DNA of 64,000 bases from Chitinophagaceae bacterium. Its GTDB lineage: Bacteria; Bacteroidota; Bacteroidia; Chitinophagales; Chitinophagaceae. Made by a program: the position numbers and the translations under genes. The stretch lies in assembly GCA_019638475.1 (NCBI GenBank), contig JAHBTR010000002.1, positions 372,001 to 436,000 of the forward strand, read 5' to 3'. This document shows positions 54,128-63,066 of this stretch, one piece after another (position 1 is the first letter of the stretch; every line of letters starts with the position of its first letter). Under the pieces are notes generated by a model. The model did not search any database. It had not been told where the DNA came from and saw only the letters and a program-made list of their open reading frames with translations.

Positions 54128-56989
54128 ATGAGTAAAGCATTAGCAAAAATTAAAGAGAATAAACAACCAATAAAAGTTGAGGAAGGCATTTATGTACATG
54201 GTGCAAGAATGCACAATTTAAAAAATGTTTCAGTAACATTTCCCCGAAATAAATTGATTGTAGTAACAGGTGTAAGTGGTAGTGGAAAATCATCTTTAAC
54301 CATTGATACTTTATTTGCAGAAGGGCAAAGAAGATATGCAGAAAGTTTAAGTTCTTATGCAAGACAATTTATGGAAAGAATGCCAAAGCCTGATGTAGAT
54401 TATATTAAAGGTTTATGCCCAGCCATTGCAATAGAACAAAAAGTAAGTACAAGAACACCAAGAAGCACTGTAGGTAGCATGACAGAAATGTATGATTACT
54501 TACGTTTATTATATGCAAGAATAGGCAGCACTATAAGCCCTATTAGTGGACAAAAAGTAAAGAAAGATGATATTGCAGATGTACTACAAACAATTTCAAA
54601 ATTACCACATACATCTACTATTTATATTCTTTCTCTTTTTAAACAACATACCAAAAGAAATATTAAAGAAGAGCTAAACATACTGGTACAAAAGGGTTTT
54701 AGCAGAATAGCATTTTATTATTCATCAAAAGAAAATATTGAAGTAGTAAAAATTGAAGATTTGCTTGAGCAAAATGATACTTCATTAAAAAAACAATTCA
54801 AAGAGTTTACAAACGACAATAATGCTAACAATAAAAATGTTTTTGTACTGATAGATAGAATGATTACCAAAAATTTTGATGAAGATGATATACATCGTTT
54901 ATCTGATAGTATTGGTATTGCATTTTATGAAGGAGAAGGAGATGTTTATATAAGTGTTGATGATAAAAAAATACTTCACTTTAGTAATAAATTTGAATTA
55001 GATAATATTCGTTTTGAAGAACCAACACCCAATTTATTTTCTTTCAATAATCCTTATGGTGCTTGTCCTACTTGTGAAGGCTTTGGACAAATTTTGGGTA
55101 TTGATGAAAACTTAGTTATTCCTAATAGATTATTGAGTTTGTATGATGGTGCTATTGCTCCTTGGAAAGGAGAAAAATTAATTTGGTGGAAAGAACAATT
55201 TATTAAAAATGCAAAAGGTTTTCCTATTCATAAACCAATTGCAGATTTAAGTGAAGAACATCATAATCAACTATGGAATGGTGTTGGAACAGCATTAGGT
55301 ATCAACGATTTTTTTAAAGAAGTAGAAGCTAATTTATACAAAGTTCAATTCAGGGTTTTATTGAGCAGGTATAGAGGTAGAACAAAGTGCAATGTTTGCA
55401 AAGGTTCTCGTTTACGCAAAGAAGCATTGTATGTAAAAATTGGAGGAAAAAATATTGGAGAGCTTGCCGATATGCAAACAAAAGATTTGAAACTTTGGCT
55501 TAATCATTTACAACTAACAGAATATGAAAATGAAGTTGCTAAACGTATTCTTACAGAACTACACCAAAGATTACAAACATTAATTGATGTAGGTTTGGGC
55601 TACTTAACTTTAAGCAGATTAGCCAATAGCCTTAGTGGTGGCGAAAGCCAAAGAATACAACTTACCAGAAGTTTGGGTTCAAACCTTACCAATTCATTAT
55701 ACATTTTAGATGAGCCAAGTATTGGCTTACATAATAGAGATACAGAAAGATTAATTCATGTTTTAAAATCATTAAGAGATGTAGGTAATACTGTAGTAGT
55801 AGTAGAGCATGATGAAATGATGATGAAAGAAGCTGATTATATTATTGATATGGGACCATTAGCCTCTCATTTAGGAGGAGAAGTAATAGCAGCAGGTAAT
55901 TACAAAGAAATTATTGAAAATGAAAATTCACTAACAGGAAAATATTTAAGCAAAAAACTTATTGTTGAAACACCTAAAAAAACAAGAAAATTTATTAATA
56001 GTATTATAGTAGAAGGAGCAAGACAAAATAATTTAAAAAATATAACAGTACAATTTCCTTTGAATGTTTTGTGTGTTGTAACTGGTGTAAGTGGTAGTGG
56101 AAAAACTACTTTGGTAAAACAAATATTGTATCCTGCATTGCAAAAAATAAAAGGAGAATTTATAGATACTGTAGGGTTGCACAAAAACATTACAGGCGAT
56201 ATTGATTTTATTGCTCAAATAGAAATGATAGACCAAAATCCAATAGGTAAATCATCAAGAAGTAATCCTGTAACTTATATAAAAGCGTATGATGAAATAA
56301 GAAATTTATTTGCCAAGCAACATTTATCAAAGCTAAGAGGTTTTCAACCAAAACATTTTTCTTTTAATGTAGATGGAGGAAGATGCGATACTTGTAAAGG
56401 TGAAGGAGAGCAAGTGATAGAAATGCAATTTTTATCAGATGTGCATTTAACTTGTGAAGTGTGTCGTGGTAAAAAATTTAAAGAAGAAGTGTTAGAAGTA
56501 CAGTTTAATGGAAAAAATATTGATGATGTTTTACAAATGAGTGTAGATGAGGCAATACAATTTTTTAGTAGTTATGATACAAGTAAACAGGTTGCTATTG
56601 CTATACAACCTTTGCAAGATGTAGGTTTAGGCTATATTAAATTAGGTCAAAGCTCTAATACATTATCTGGGGGAGAAGCACAACGTGTAAAATTAGCTTC
56701 TTTTTTAGGTAAAGGAAAAGGTCATGGAAATATACTTTTCATTTTTGATGAACCAACAACAGGTTTGCATTTTCATGATATAAGAAAATTATTAACTTCT
56801 TTCAATGCGTTGATAGAGCAAGGACACTCACTAATAGTGATAGAACACAATACAGATGTTATTAAAAATGCTGATTGGGTAATTGACTTAGGACCAGAAG
56901 CAGGCAATGACGGCGGAAACCTTGTTTTTGCAGGATTGCCTAATGACTTAAAAAAAGTAAAAGAAAGTTATACAGGAAAATATTTATAA
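54128..56989 (+). CDS. uvrA: UvrABC system protein A
   Basis: 953 residues from the ATG at 54128. Two ABC ATPase modules: Walker A GVSGSGKSS at about 48-56 and GVSGSGKTT at about 653-661, signatures LSGGESQRIQL and LSGGEAQRVKL, Walker B ILDEPSIGLH and IFDEPTTGLH. Zinc modules include CPTCEGFG with CNVCKGSR and CDTCKGEGEQ with CEVCRGKK. It recognises DNA lesions and loads UvrB in nucleotide excision repair. Its length is typical. An earlier in-frame TTG exists but ATG is preferred. It converges with the TlpA-like gene, one base apart. Confidence 0.96.
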   Translation: MSKALAKIKENKQPIKVEEGIYVHGARMHNLKNVSVTFPRNKLIVVTGVSGSGKSSLTIDTLFAEGQRRYAESLSSYARQFMERMPKPDVDYIKGLCPAIAIEQKVSTRTPRSTVGSMTEMYDYLRLLYARIGSTISPISGQKVKKDDIADVLQTISKLPHTSTIYILSLFKQHTKRNIKEELNILVQKGFSRIAFYYSSKENIEVVKIEDLLEQNDTSLKKQFKEFTNDNNANNKNVFVLIDRMITKNFDEDDIHRLSDSIGIAFYEGEGDVYISVDDKKILHFSNKFELDNIRFEEPTPNLFSFNNPYGACPTCEGFGQILGIDENLVIPNRLLSLYDGAIAPWKGEKLIWWKEQFIKNAKGFPIHKPIADLSEEHHNQLWNGVGTALGINDFFKEVEANLYKVQFRVLLSRYRGRTKCNVCKGSRLRKEALYVKIGGKNIGELADMQTKDLKLWLNHLQLTEYENEVAKRILTELHQRLQTLIDVGLGYLTLSRLANSLSGGESQRIQLTRSLGSNLTNSLYILDEPSIGLHNRDTERLIHVLKSLRDVGNTVVVVEHDEMMMKEADYIIDMGPLASHLGGEVIAAGNYKEIIENENSLTGKYLSKKLIVETPKKTRKFINSIIVEGARQNNLKNITVQFPLNVLCVVTGVSGSGKTTLVKQILYPALQKIKGEFIDTVGLHKNITGDIDFIAQIEMIDQNPIGKSSRSNPVTYIKAYDEIRNLFAKQHLSKLRGFQPKHFSFNVDGGRCDTCKGEGEQVIEMQFLSDVHLTCEVCRGKKFKEEVLEVQFNGKNIDDVLQMSVDEAIQFFSSYDTSKQVAIAIQPLQDVGLGYIKLGQSSNTLSGGEAQRVKLASFLGKGKGHGNILFIFDEPTTGLHFHDIRKLLTSFNALIEQGHSLIVIEHNTDVIKNADWVIDLGPEAGNDGGNLVFAGLPNDLKKVKESYTGKYL

Positions 56990-56990
56990 C

Positions 56991-58103
56991 CTATTGTAAA
57001 ATTCTTTGTAAGGTTTCATGCAACTCTGTACCTCTTAAATTTTTAGCTACAATTTTTCCTGATGGGTCTATTAATAGATTAAAAGGAATACTATTTACAT
57101 TGTATAATTTTGCAGCAGCATTGTTCCAAAATTGCAAATCACTTACATGTGTCCAAGTAAGGTTATCTTGTTTTATAGCATTGAGCCATGCTTCTTTTCC
57201 ATCTTGTCTATCTAATGAAACGCCTAATACTGTAAAATTTTTTTCTTTAAACTTATTGTAAGCATCTACAACATTTGGGTTTTCTAATCTGCATGGTCTG
57301 CACCAACTTGCCCAAAAATCTACCAATACATATTTACCTCTAAAAGAAGATAGACTTACAGGTTTACCATCTACATCATTTTGTGTAAAGTCAGGAGCAA
57401 TAGCTCCTTCATTTGTAGCAGATGCAGCAGCAAGTTTTGCTTTATGGTCATTGATTACATTTTCTATAGCTCTTGCATATTCACCAACTTTTGCAGCAGG
57501 TTGTAAATTGTTATACCTTGTTTCTAATTCATCTACACCACCAGGGAATACAGGATTAACAACATATAAAACAAAAGTGCTAACAGGAGAAGCTAATCTT
57601 GTTGCAGTAAATTTGTTTACTTCTGTTATTACTTTCTTTTTATTTTGTTCAAAAAGGTTCATCAACGAATCTCTTTGTTTGCTTGGTTGTGTAGTATTAA
57701 TTCTTGCCCCTAAATCATTGAACCTATCTTTTAATGGATTGAATATTTTTAAATAAGTAGTATAATCATTGTGTAATGAAGAACCAGTAATAACAGTACT
57801 TTTATCAAAATCATCTACATTGGCTTTAATAGCTATATTTTCATTATACATAAATATTTCTACTTCATTTTGTATGCCAATAAATCCAAGTTTTGCAAAA
57901 CCAGGTTCATTCATAGTACCTCTCAATATAAATTTTCCTTTAAAGGCATAATCTTGCGAAATGGCATTACCTGCTGCATCATTTAGAAATACTAAAGTGC
58001 TATCTTTTAATCCAGTTATATTACCATTAATAGTAAAACTTTCCTTTTTTTGTGCTAATAAAGTAAAGGGCAATAATAAAAGTGCAATAAGTTTTCTTAG
58101 CAT
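56991..58103 (-). CDS. TlpA-like thiol-disulfide oxidoreductase with DUF4369-like N-terminal domain
   Basis: 370 residues. A signal peptide (about 1-18, ending LLAQ) sends it to the periplasm. Residues about 22-225 form a beta-rich then helical region of the DUF4369 type (TINGNITGLKDSTLVFLND). The rest is a thioredoxin-fold redoxin domain (PDFTQNDVDGKPVSL, VDFWASWCRPC) with the active pair Cys268 and Cys271, and the cis-proline region SIPFNLLIDP. It reduces or isomerises disulfides of exported proteins; the partner is unknown. Common architecture in Bacteroidota. It ends one base from the convergent uvrA. Confidence 0.9.
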   Translation of the reverse strand: MLRKLIALLLLPFTLLAQKKESFTINGNITGLKDSTLVFLNDAAGNAISQDYAFKGKFILRGTMNEPGFAKLGFIGIQNEVEIFMYNENIAIKANVDDFDKSTVITGSSLHNDYTTYLKIFNPLKDRFNDLGARINTTQPSKQRDSLMNLFEQNKKKVITEVNKFTATRLASPVSTFVLYVVNPVFPGGVDELETRYNNLQPAAKVGEYARAIENVINDHKAKLAAASATNEGAIAPDFTQNDVDGKPVSLSSFRGKYVLVDFWASWCRPCRLENPNVVDAYNKFKEKNFTVLGVSLDRQDGKEAWLNAIKQDNLTWTHVSDLQFWNNAAAKLYNVNSIPFNLLIDPSGKIVAKNLRGTELHETLQRILQ

Positions 58104-58185
58104 AAAATTATATGTTAGTGCTTTTTATAAAAATTAAGAACCTGCAAGTTAAGTAGTAGGATGCTAAATAAAATAAAATAATTGT

Positions 58186-58521
58186 TTATTCTCCTAAAAA
58201 TTGGGTTTGGTCTGGAATTGTAATATAAATATCCCCTTCGCCTTTTTGTAAAACACATTGACAGCCTAATCTTGAATTTATTTTTGGGTTAACTGCTCTA
58301 TCAATAAAATCTTCTTCTCTATCGCTAAGTTCTTCTAAATATTCTTCTCCTTTATCTATATAAATATGACAAGTACTACAAGCACAAACTGCTCCACAAT
58401 TATGATGTAGTTCATAGCCATTGTCTAAAATTACTTCTAATAAACTATCGCCTATAGCATTTGTTTCAATAACTACTGGTTTTAAATCTTTTTGTTCAAA
58501 ATTTACATGAATCTTATACAT
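58186..58521 (-). CDS. [2Fe-2S] ferredoxin (adrenodoxin type)
   Basis: 111 residues from the ATG at 58521; 21 upstream codons belong to a longer frame without family similarity. The cluster ligands are HHNCGAVCACSTCHIYI (C-x5-C-x2-C, about 43-52) and a fourth cysteine near GCQC. EEYLEELSDREEDFIDRA is the acidic interaction helix of adrenodoxin-type ferredoxins. Probably an electron donor, for example in Fe-S cluster assembly or a P450/hydroxylase system. It is about 80 bases from the TlpA gene on the same strand, and no isc genes are next to it. Confidence 0.9.
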   Translation of the reverse strand: MYKIHVNFEQKDLKPVVIETNAIGDSLLEVILDNGYELHHNCGAVCACSTCHIYIDKGEEYLEELSDREEDFIDRAVNPKINSRLGCQCVLQKGEGDIYITIPDQTQFLGE

Positions 58522-58755
58522 AGCTTCTAATAAAATCTTTAAATGATAAGTGAGCAAAAGTACTTTAATATGGCTATAAACCAAGCCTACAAGTAAGTTT
58601 TAAACAGCGAGTTAAGGAAAAAAATAATGCTTATGAGGAGTGTTGTTTGTTTCAATTACTACTAATGGTTTGGGTATTGCATTATGTTTTCTTGCTATTT
58701 ATTCTTTCTCAGCATCTTCTCCTTGTTAGCAAAAGGAAGATGTGTAATAAAAATA

Positions 58756-58803
58756 CAGCAATGTCCCTACCCTTAGTACAAGGCTTTTGAGGAGACATTG
58801 CTG
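58756..58803 (-). terminator. long hairpin terminator of the secreted-protein gene
   Basis: Arms CAGCAATGTC (58756-58765) and GACATTGCTG (58794-58803) enclose a CCT/AGG extension; on the minus strand the hairpin is followed by TATTTTTATT. It ends the 58846-59322 gene. Confidence 0.6.
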
Positions 58804-58811
58804 AGAAAAAA

Positions 58812-59382
58812 GTGTTAGCGGTAGTATTATTATTCAGCCTTGCTTCTATTTACCATAAAACACAATCGAGAAATTGCTTTTTTCGGGGTTATCATCGTTT
58901 CGGTAATAGATGGTTTGGAAAATCTGATGCGGTCTTTCGTTGGCTTTTAGTTCATATACATTTGTCCAGATTTGACCTTCTTCTTCGGTTCCTTCACTGG
59001 CAGATTGGTATTTCGTTTTGTCGCCATATTTAGTATCTATATATGCTTTTACCTCTTTTTGTGCTTGTGTATATTGTGCCAACGGAATTTCCCAGATGAG
59101 TTCTGTACTCATAGCACCTTTGTGGATTTTAAGAACGCCAATTTCTGGTTTTAGGGTGCAAGGTTGATAAAATTCTTCCTCATTTTCCGTACCCATAATA
59201 TCTTTGAAACTGTTTGCGGAATTTTTGTCAAGCGTTTCAAAAAATGCTTGGTAATTGGTTTGCTGTGCATTGGCAAAAACGGCTGTCATTGCCAACAGAA
59301 ATGTGCAGATTATTTTTTTCATTTTTTATTTGTTTAAACGTTGCCTAAGTATTTAGAGTTTAGAAAATATTACCGCTAACTC
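58812..59382. repeat. inverted-repeat-bounded gene unit
   Basis: A 17-base sequence GTGTTAGCGGTAGTATT (58812-58828) recurs inverted as AATATTACCGCTAACTC (59366-59382), 15 of 17 matching. The pair brackets exactly one gene, 58846-59322. It is too short and ordered differently from a known insertion sequence; it may be a small cassette or non-autonomous element. Confidence 0.45.
58846..59322 (-). CDS. secreted hypothetical protein within an inverted-repeat unit
   Basis: 158 residues with a clear signal peptide (MKKIICTFLLAMTAVFANAQ, cleavage at about 20). The mature 138 residues are acidic, with an isolated Cys (YQPCTLKPEIG) and a C-terminal beta-rich part (TIYYRNDDNPEKSNFSIVFYG). I recognise no family. 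Its DNA is noticeably richer in G+C and CG dinucleotides than its neighbours, which with the flanking inverted repeats suggests recent acquisition. Probably periplasmic or exported; role unknown. Confidence 0.75.
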   Translation of the reverse strand: MKKIICTFLLAMTAVFANAQQTNYQAFFETLDKNSANSFKDIMGTENEEEFYQPCTLKPEIGVLKIHKGAMSTELIWEIPLAQYTQAQKEVKAYIDTKYGDKTKYQSASEGTEEEGQIWTNVYELKANERPHQIFQTIYYRNDDNPEKSNFSIVFYGK

Positions 59383-59656
59383 CCAAATATACACAACTTT
59401 ACAAATTCACATTATTTTTTTTGTTATGTGTGTATGAATATTGTATGAGAAAATAAAACTCCCCCTGCCATGGTTTGTGCCCTAACTAAGCACTTTTTAT
59501 TTAATAAAATATTTGTCAGATAGAGCAATTTTATTGTTTCGTGAAGACACGAAACAAGGCATCAAGCATTGTATTATTCTGTATAAAAAAATAGAGAGAC
59601 TTTTTTGCAACAATCTCTCTATGGGTATAGCGGGTTTTTACTTTTTACAAAAACGA
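59323..59656. other. 334-bp gene-free stretch with hairpins
   Basis: No gene is visible. It contains the right inverted repeat of the cassette (59366-59382), a perfect dyad with arms TTGTTTCGTG (59534-59543) and CACGAAACAA (59548-59557) around AAGA, and the terminator at 59583-59622. The TTCGTG/CACGAA dyad resembles dispersed repeats found between genes in other Bacteroidota. Confidence 0.5.
59583..59622 (-). terminator. terminator downstream of the gene remnant
   Basis: On the minus strand perfect arms ATAGAGAGA and TCTCTCTAT are followed by seven T. It would end the transcript of the remnant at 59657-60007, and its survival suggests that the original gene was expressed. Confidence 0.7.
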
Positions 59657-60007
59657 TTAATCTTCCATTACATCTCTCATTGCTTTCATTTGTCGCTCCA
59701 TTTCATTGGCAGACTTATCGGTATAAGTTAAAGTAACTGTACCTTCTGCTAATTTTTCTCCTCTGTTACCATCACGGCTTGCATATAAAGTAACTTTTAA
59801 TTTGTATTGACCACCTACTTTAAAGGTTGATTTATTTTCATAAATTACTTTCCAAAAAGCAGCATCCATTATATCTTCGCTTGGACTCCACAACTGATGC
59901 CCACTGTTATAACAGTATTGGCTATTGTTTCTGTCTTTTTTCTTAATTAAATCTTGCCATTGCTTATTGGTTCTACGAAGTTCTACACGGCTTGCTTTAG
60001 ATGTACC
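59657..60007 (-). pseudogene. C-terminal remnant of an unrecognised protein gene
   Basis: A frame open from 60007 (after an in-frame stop at 60008-60010) to the stop at 59657, without a sensible start at its beginning; an ATG at 59893 is internal. The encoded part reads SRVELRRTNKQWQDL, then GHQLWSPSEDIMDAAFWKVI, a beta-rich stretch with YKLKVTLYASRDG, and ends AMRDVMED. It appears to be the back end of a larger protein, joined in a different frame to the truncated gene at 59983. The family is not recognised. Confidence 0.6.
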
Positions 60008-60522
60008 TTATTGTCAGGGGTTAATTTAGCTATTGTATTAATTTGAAATCCTATGGGTGTATTATCTGGCTTTATAATTTCAGCAGTTTTATGTTCAATA
60101 TTATACACAAAAACCCCATTTCTATGATTGGCTAATAAATTGCCATTATCATCTAATGCAATACATGGAAAATTAAATTGAGTTTTCCAATCATAGGCTT
60201 CTAATAAGTGCATTTGGTTATTTTCTATATAGAAAATTTGAGCCCCAAAATTTCTACACCAAATACGTCCTTTAGCATCTTCTATTATATTGCTAATACC
60301 TAAACTATTTTGTTGAGGATTGTTGTAATGCGTAAACCTATTACCATTATAACGACTAATGCCCATAGCATGACCAATCCATAAATAACCTTTACTGTCA
60401 ATATAAACCTGATAAATTTCTTTAGTAGGAAAACCTTCTGTTTCAGATAAAAGCTGATAGCTTACTTGTGCTTTTAATGCAGATGTTATTAGTAATAATA
60501 TTAGAACAAAAAAATGCCTCAT
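59983..60522 (-). pseudogene. truncated two-component-regulator propeller (sensor) gene
   Basis: 179 residues with a signal peptide (about 1-18) followed by the first beta-propeller blades of a Bacteroidota periplasmic sensor: YQVYIDSKGYLWIGHAMGISRYNGNRFTHY and IIEDAKGRIWCRNFG are typical Reg_prop repeats. Full proteins have 12-14 blades, a Y_Y_Y domain, a membrane span and a kinase or LytTR output. Here the sequence breaks off after about two to three blades and runs into the unrelated remnant at about 60000. It is therefore a deletion product and unlikely to signal. Confidence 0.75.
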
Positions 60523-60667
60523 TATGTTTGCAAAATAGCTATATCGGATTATAAAAAAAATTTTGAGTTAAGCAGATAACTACATTTAGGTAGATTTAGT
60601 ACCATAGGGGTAAACTTTTTCATTATAGGAAAATTTTAAAAAGCCATTAGCTTAATCTTATAAAATC

Positions 60668-60701
60668 TTTGATTTTTTAAAATATGCAACACTTATATTT
60701 G
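60668..60701 (+). promoter_or_regulatory. metK promoter
   Basis: TTTG (60668-60671), 22 bases, then TATATTTG (60694-60701), an exact consensus match. It overlaps an upstream in-frame ATG at 60684, which is therefore not the start. Confidence 0.7.
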
Positions 60702-60731
60702 CACCTCATTAAACAAAAAAAATACAAATTC

Positions 60732-61985
60732 ATGCCTTATTTATTTACTTCTGAAAGCGTGTCTGAAGGGCATCCTGATAAGGTTGCAGACCAGATTTCT
60801 GATGCTTTAATAGATAATTTTTTAGCATTTGACCCTAATAGTAAAGTAGCTTGTGAAACTTTGGTAACTACTGGTCAAGTAGTACTTGCAGGCGAAGTGA
60901 AATCTAAAGCCTATTTAGATGTTCAAGACATTGCTCGTGGTGTAATTAAAAAAATTGGTTACACTAAAAGTGAATATATGTTTGAAGCTCATTCTTGTGG
61001 CGTTTTATCTGCCATTCATGAGCAAAGTTCAGATATTAATCAAGGTGTGGATAGAAAAAAGAAAGAAGAACAAGGTGCTGGCGACCAAGGTATGATGTTT
61101 GGTTATGCAAGTAATGAAACAGAAAGTTATATGCCTTTGGCTTTAGATTTGGCTCATAAAATTTTAATAGAATTAGCAGCATTAAGAAGAGAAAATAAAC
61201 AAATAAAATATTTACGCCCTGATGCTAAAAGCCAAGTTACATTAGAATATGATGACAACAATAAACCTGTAAGAATAGATGCTATTGTAGTTTCTACACA
61301 ACATGATGACTTTGATAGTGAAGCAAAAATGTTGGCAAAAATTAAAAAAGATATTATTGACATTTTAATACCTCGTGTAAAAGCTAAGTATAAAAAATAT
61401 GCTAAGCTATTTAACAACAATATTAAATATCATATAAACCCAACAGGCAAGTTTGTAATAGGTGGACCTCATGGAGATACAGGCTTAACAGGAAGAAAAA
61501 TTATTGTAGATACTTATGGTGGTAAAGGTGCTCATGGTGGTGGTGCATTTAGTGGTAAAGACCCAAGCAAAGTAGATAGAAGTGCTGCTTATGCTACAAG
61601 ACATATAGCTAAAAATTTAGTAGCTGCTGGTGTAGCTGATGAAGTTTTAGTACAAGTATCTTATGCTATTGGTGTAGCAAAACCAACTTCTATTAATGTA
61701 AATACTTATGGTACTGCCAAAGTAAATTTAACTGATGGACAAATAGCTACGATAGTGGAAAATATTTTTGATATGCGTCCTTACTTTATAGAACAACGTT
61801 TAAAATTGCGTACACCTATGTATAGCGAAACTGCAGCTTATGGACACATGGGGCGTAAGAATGAAGTTGTAGAAAAAACTTTTGTTACTCCTGATGGAAA
61901 AGTTAAGAAAATGAAAGTAGAATTATTTACTTGGGAAAAATTAGATTATGTGCCTAAGGTGAAAAAAGCCTTTGGATTAAAATAA
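60732..61985 (+). CDS. metK: S-adenosylmethionine synthase
   Basis: 417 residues from the ATG at 60732 ([17 protein letters not shown]). It joins ATP and methionine into SAM. Family motifs are all present: [17 protein letters not shown] with catalytic His, the flexible loop after [10 protein letters not shown], the signature [12 protein letters not shown], and the P-loop-like [15 protein letters not shown]. There is an extension near 150-200 relative to the Escherichia coli enzyme, as seen in many Bacteroidota MetK. No SAM riboswitch is evident in the short leader. Confidence 0.96.
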   Translation: MPYLFTSESVSEGHPDKVADQISDALIDNFLAFDPNSKVACETLVTTGQVVLAGEVKSKAYLDVQDIARGVIKKIGYTKSEYMFEAHSCGVLSAIHEQSSDINQGVDRKKKEEQGAGDQGMMFGYASNETESYMPLALDLAHKILIELAALRRENKQIKYLRPDAKSQVTLEYDDNNKPVRIDAIVVSTQHDDFDSEAKMLAKIKKDIIDILIPRVKAKYKKYAKLFNNNIKYHINPTGKFVIGGPHGDTGLTGRKIIVDTYGGKGAHGGGAFSGKDPSKVDRSAAYATRHIAKNLVAAGVADEVLVQVSYAIGVAKPTSINVNTYGTAKVNLTDGQIATIVENIFDMRPYFIEQRLKLRTPMYSETAAYGHMGRKNEVVEKTFVTPDGKVKKMKVELFTWEKLDYVPKVKKAFGLK

Positions 61986-61987
61986 GT

Positions 61988-62017
61988 ATTAAACCCTGCA
62001 ATTTTGCAGGGTTTAAT
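61988..62017 (+). terminator. metK terminator
   Basis: Perfect arms ATTAAACCCTGCA and TGCAGGGTTTAAT with a short loop and T-run. Confidence 0.88.
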
Positions 62018-62062
62018 TTTTGTATTTCTTAAATACAAGTTTCTTTAGTTTATTTGCTTTTT

Positions 62063-62962
62063 ATGTCTGTTATTATTCATCATACATCTTGCCCTTGTTG
62101 TAATAGTGAAGCGATACATGAAGTATTGATAGCACAAGATTTTACAGTAAGTAAAGAAATATTTCCTATATGGCAATGCAATAGTTGTTATGTAAGGTTT
62201 ACACAGAATATTCCAGATGAGTTTTCTATTGCTCCTTATTACCAATCTTCTGCTTATATTTCTCATTCAGATACTAAAGAAGGTTTTATCAATAAACTAT
62301 ATCACTCTGTTAGAAATATTACTTTAAAAAGTAAAAGAGAATTGATAAAACAACAAACAAAATTGGCTAAAGGAACATTGTTAGATATTGGTGCAGGTAC
62401 TGGTGCATTTGCTCATATTATGCAAGAAGCAGGATGGCAAGTTACAGGGCTTGAACCTGATGAAACTGCCAGACAAATTGCTTTTCAAAAATTCAATATC
62501 AAATTTCAACCACCCAATATATTGTATAGTTTAGAGAAAGAACAATTTGATGCTATTACTTTATGGCATGTGTTAGAGCATGTGCATGATTTGCATGGTT
62601 ATTTACAAAAGTTTGTAGAGATATTAAAACCCAGTGGCAAATTATTTATAGCTGTGCCAAATTATACAAGTGCCGATGCTGCTATGTATAAAAAATATTG
62701 GGCAGCTTATGATGTGCCACGTCATTTATATCATTTTTCTCCTAAAAGCATAGAATATTTGGCTAAAGCCAATAACCTTTTAATTACTGCTTATAAACCT
62801 ATGTGGTTTGATAGTTTTTATGTTAGTATGCTGAGTGAAAAATATACAACAGGAAGTAATAATTTCTTGATGGCTTTTATTAATGGTTGTATATCAAATT
62901 TAAAAACATTGTTAGATGTGAAACAATGTAGCTCAGTAATTTATGTTTTACAGAAAGTTTAG
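62063..62962 (+). CDS. class I SAM-dependent methyltransferase with N-terminal zinc ribbon
   Basis: 299 residues from the ATG at 62063. A zinc-ribbon-like head (CPCCNSE at about 10-16 and CNSCYVRF at about 40-47) precedes a Rossmann methyltransferase core: LLDIGAGTGAF (SAM glycine loop), LEPDETA (acidic ribose-binding end), LWHVLEHVHDL, and LFIAVPNYTSADA. This type-12-like arrangement is found in enzymes of polysaccharide or small-molecule biosynthesis, with no fixed substrate. The DPRHLYHF-like PRHLYHFSPKS motif is typical. It sits downstream of metK, but a strong terminator separates them. Confidence 0.88.
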   Translation: MSVIIHHTSCPCCNSEAIHEVLIAQDFTVSKEIFPIWQCNSCYVRFTQNIPDEFSIAPYYQSSAYISHSDTKEGFINKLYHSVRNITLKSKRELIKQQTKLAKGTLLDIGAGTGAFAHIMQEAGWQVTGLEPDETARQIAFQKFNIKFQPPNILYSLEKEQFDAITLWHVLEHVHDLHGYLQKFVEILKPSGKLFIAVPNYTSADAAMYKKYWAAYDVPRHLYHFSPKSIEYLAKANNLLITAYKPMWFDSFYVSMLSEKYTTGSNNFLMAFINGCISNLKTLLDVKQCSSVIYVLQKV

Positions 62963-62987
62963 AGCCTGTTTGAGTAAATTATTTTTT

Positions 62988-63013
62988 ACCACAGAGGCAC
63001 AGAGAACACGAAG
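62988..63013. repeat. CCACAGAGGCACAGAG-type dispersed repeat
   Basis: The intergenic sequence starting ACCACAGAGGCACAGAG and ending in ACACGAAG is of a kind that recurs between genes in many unrelated bacterial genomes. Only one copy is in the window. Its G+C and codon context differ from the AT-rich surroundings. Confidence 0.5.
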
Positions 63014-63066
63014 TTTTCTTCTTCTTCTATATTTTCTATTTTGTGTGGGGCGAAATGGTTGGTTTC

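Noticed and set aside
58812..59382. Integron attC sites around the secreted-protein gene
   Set aside because: GTTAGCG and CGCTAAC do not satisfy the GTTRRRY/RYYYAAC core rules, and there is no integrase or cassette array.
60523..60731. SAM riboswitch in front of metK
   Set aside because: The promoter lies at 60668-60701, leaving only about 25 bases of leader, too short for any known SAM aptamer.
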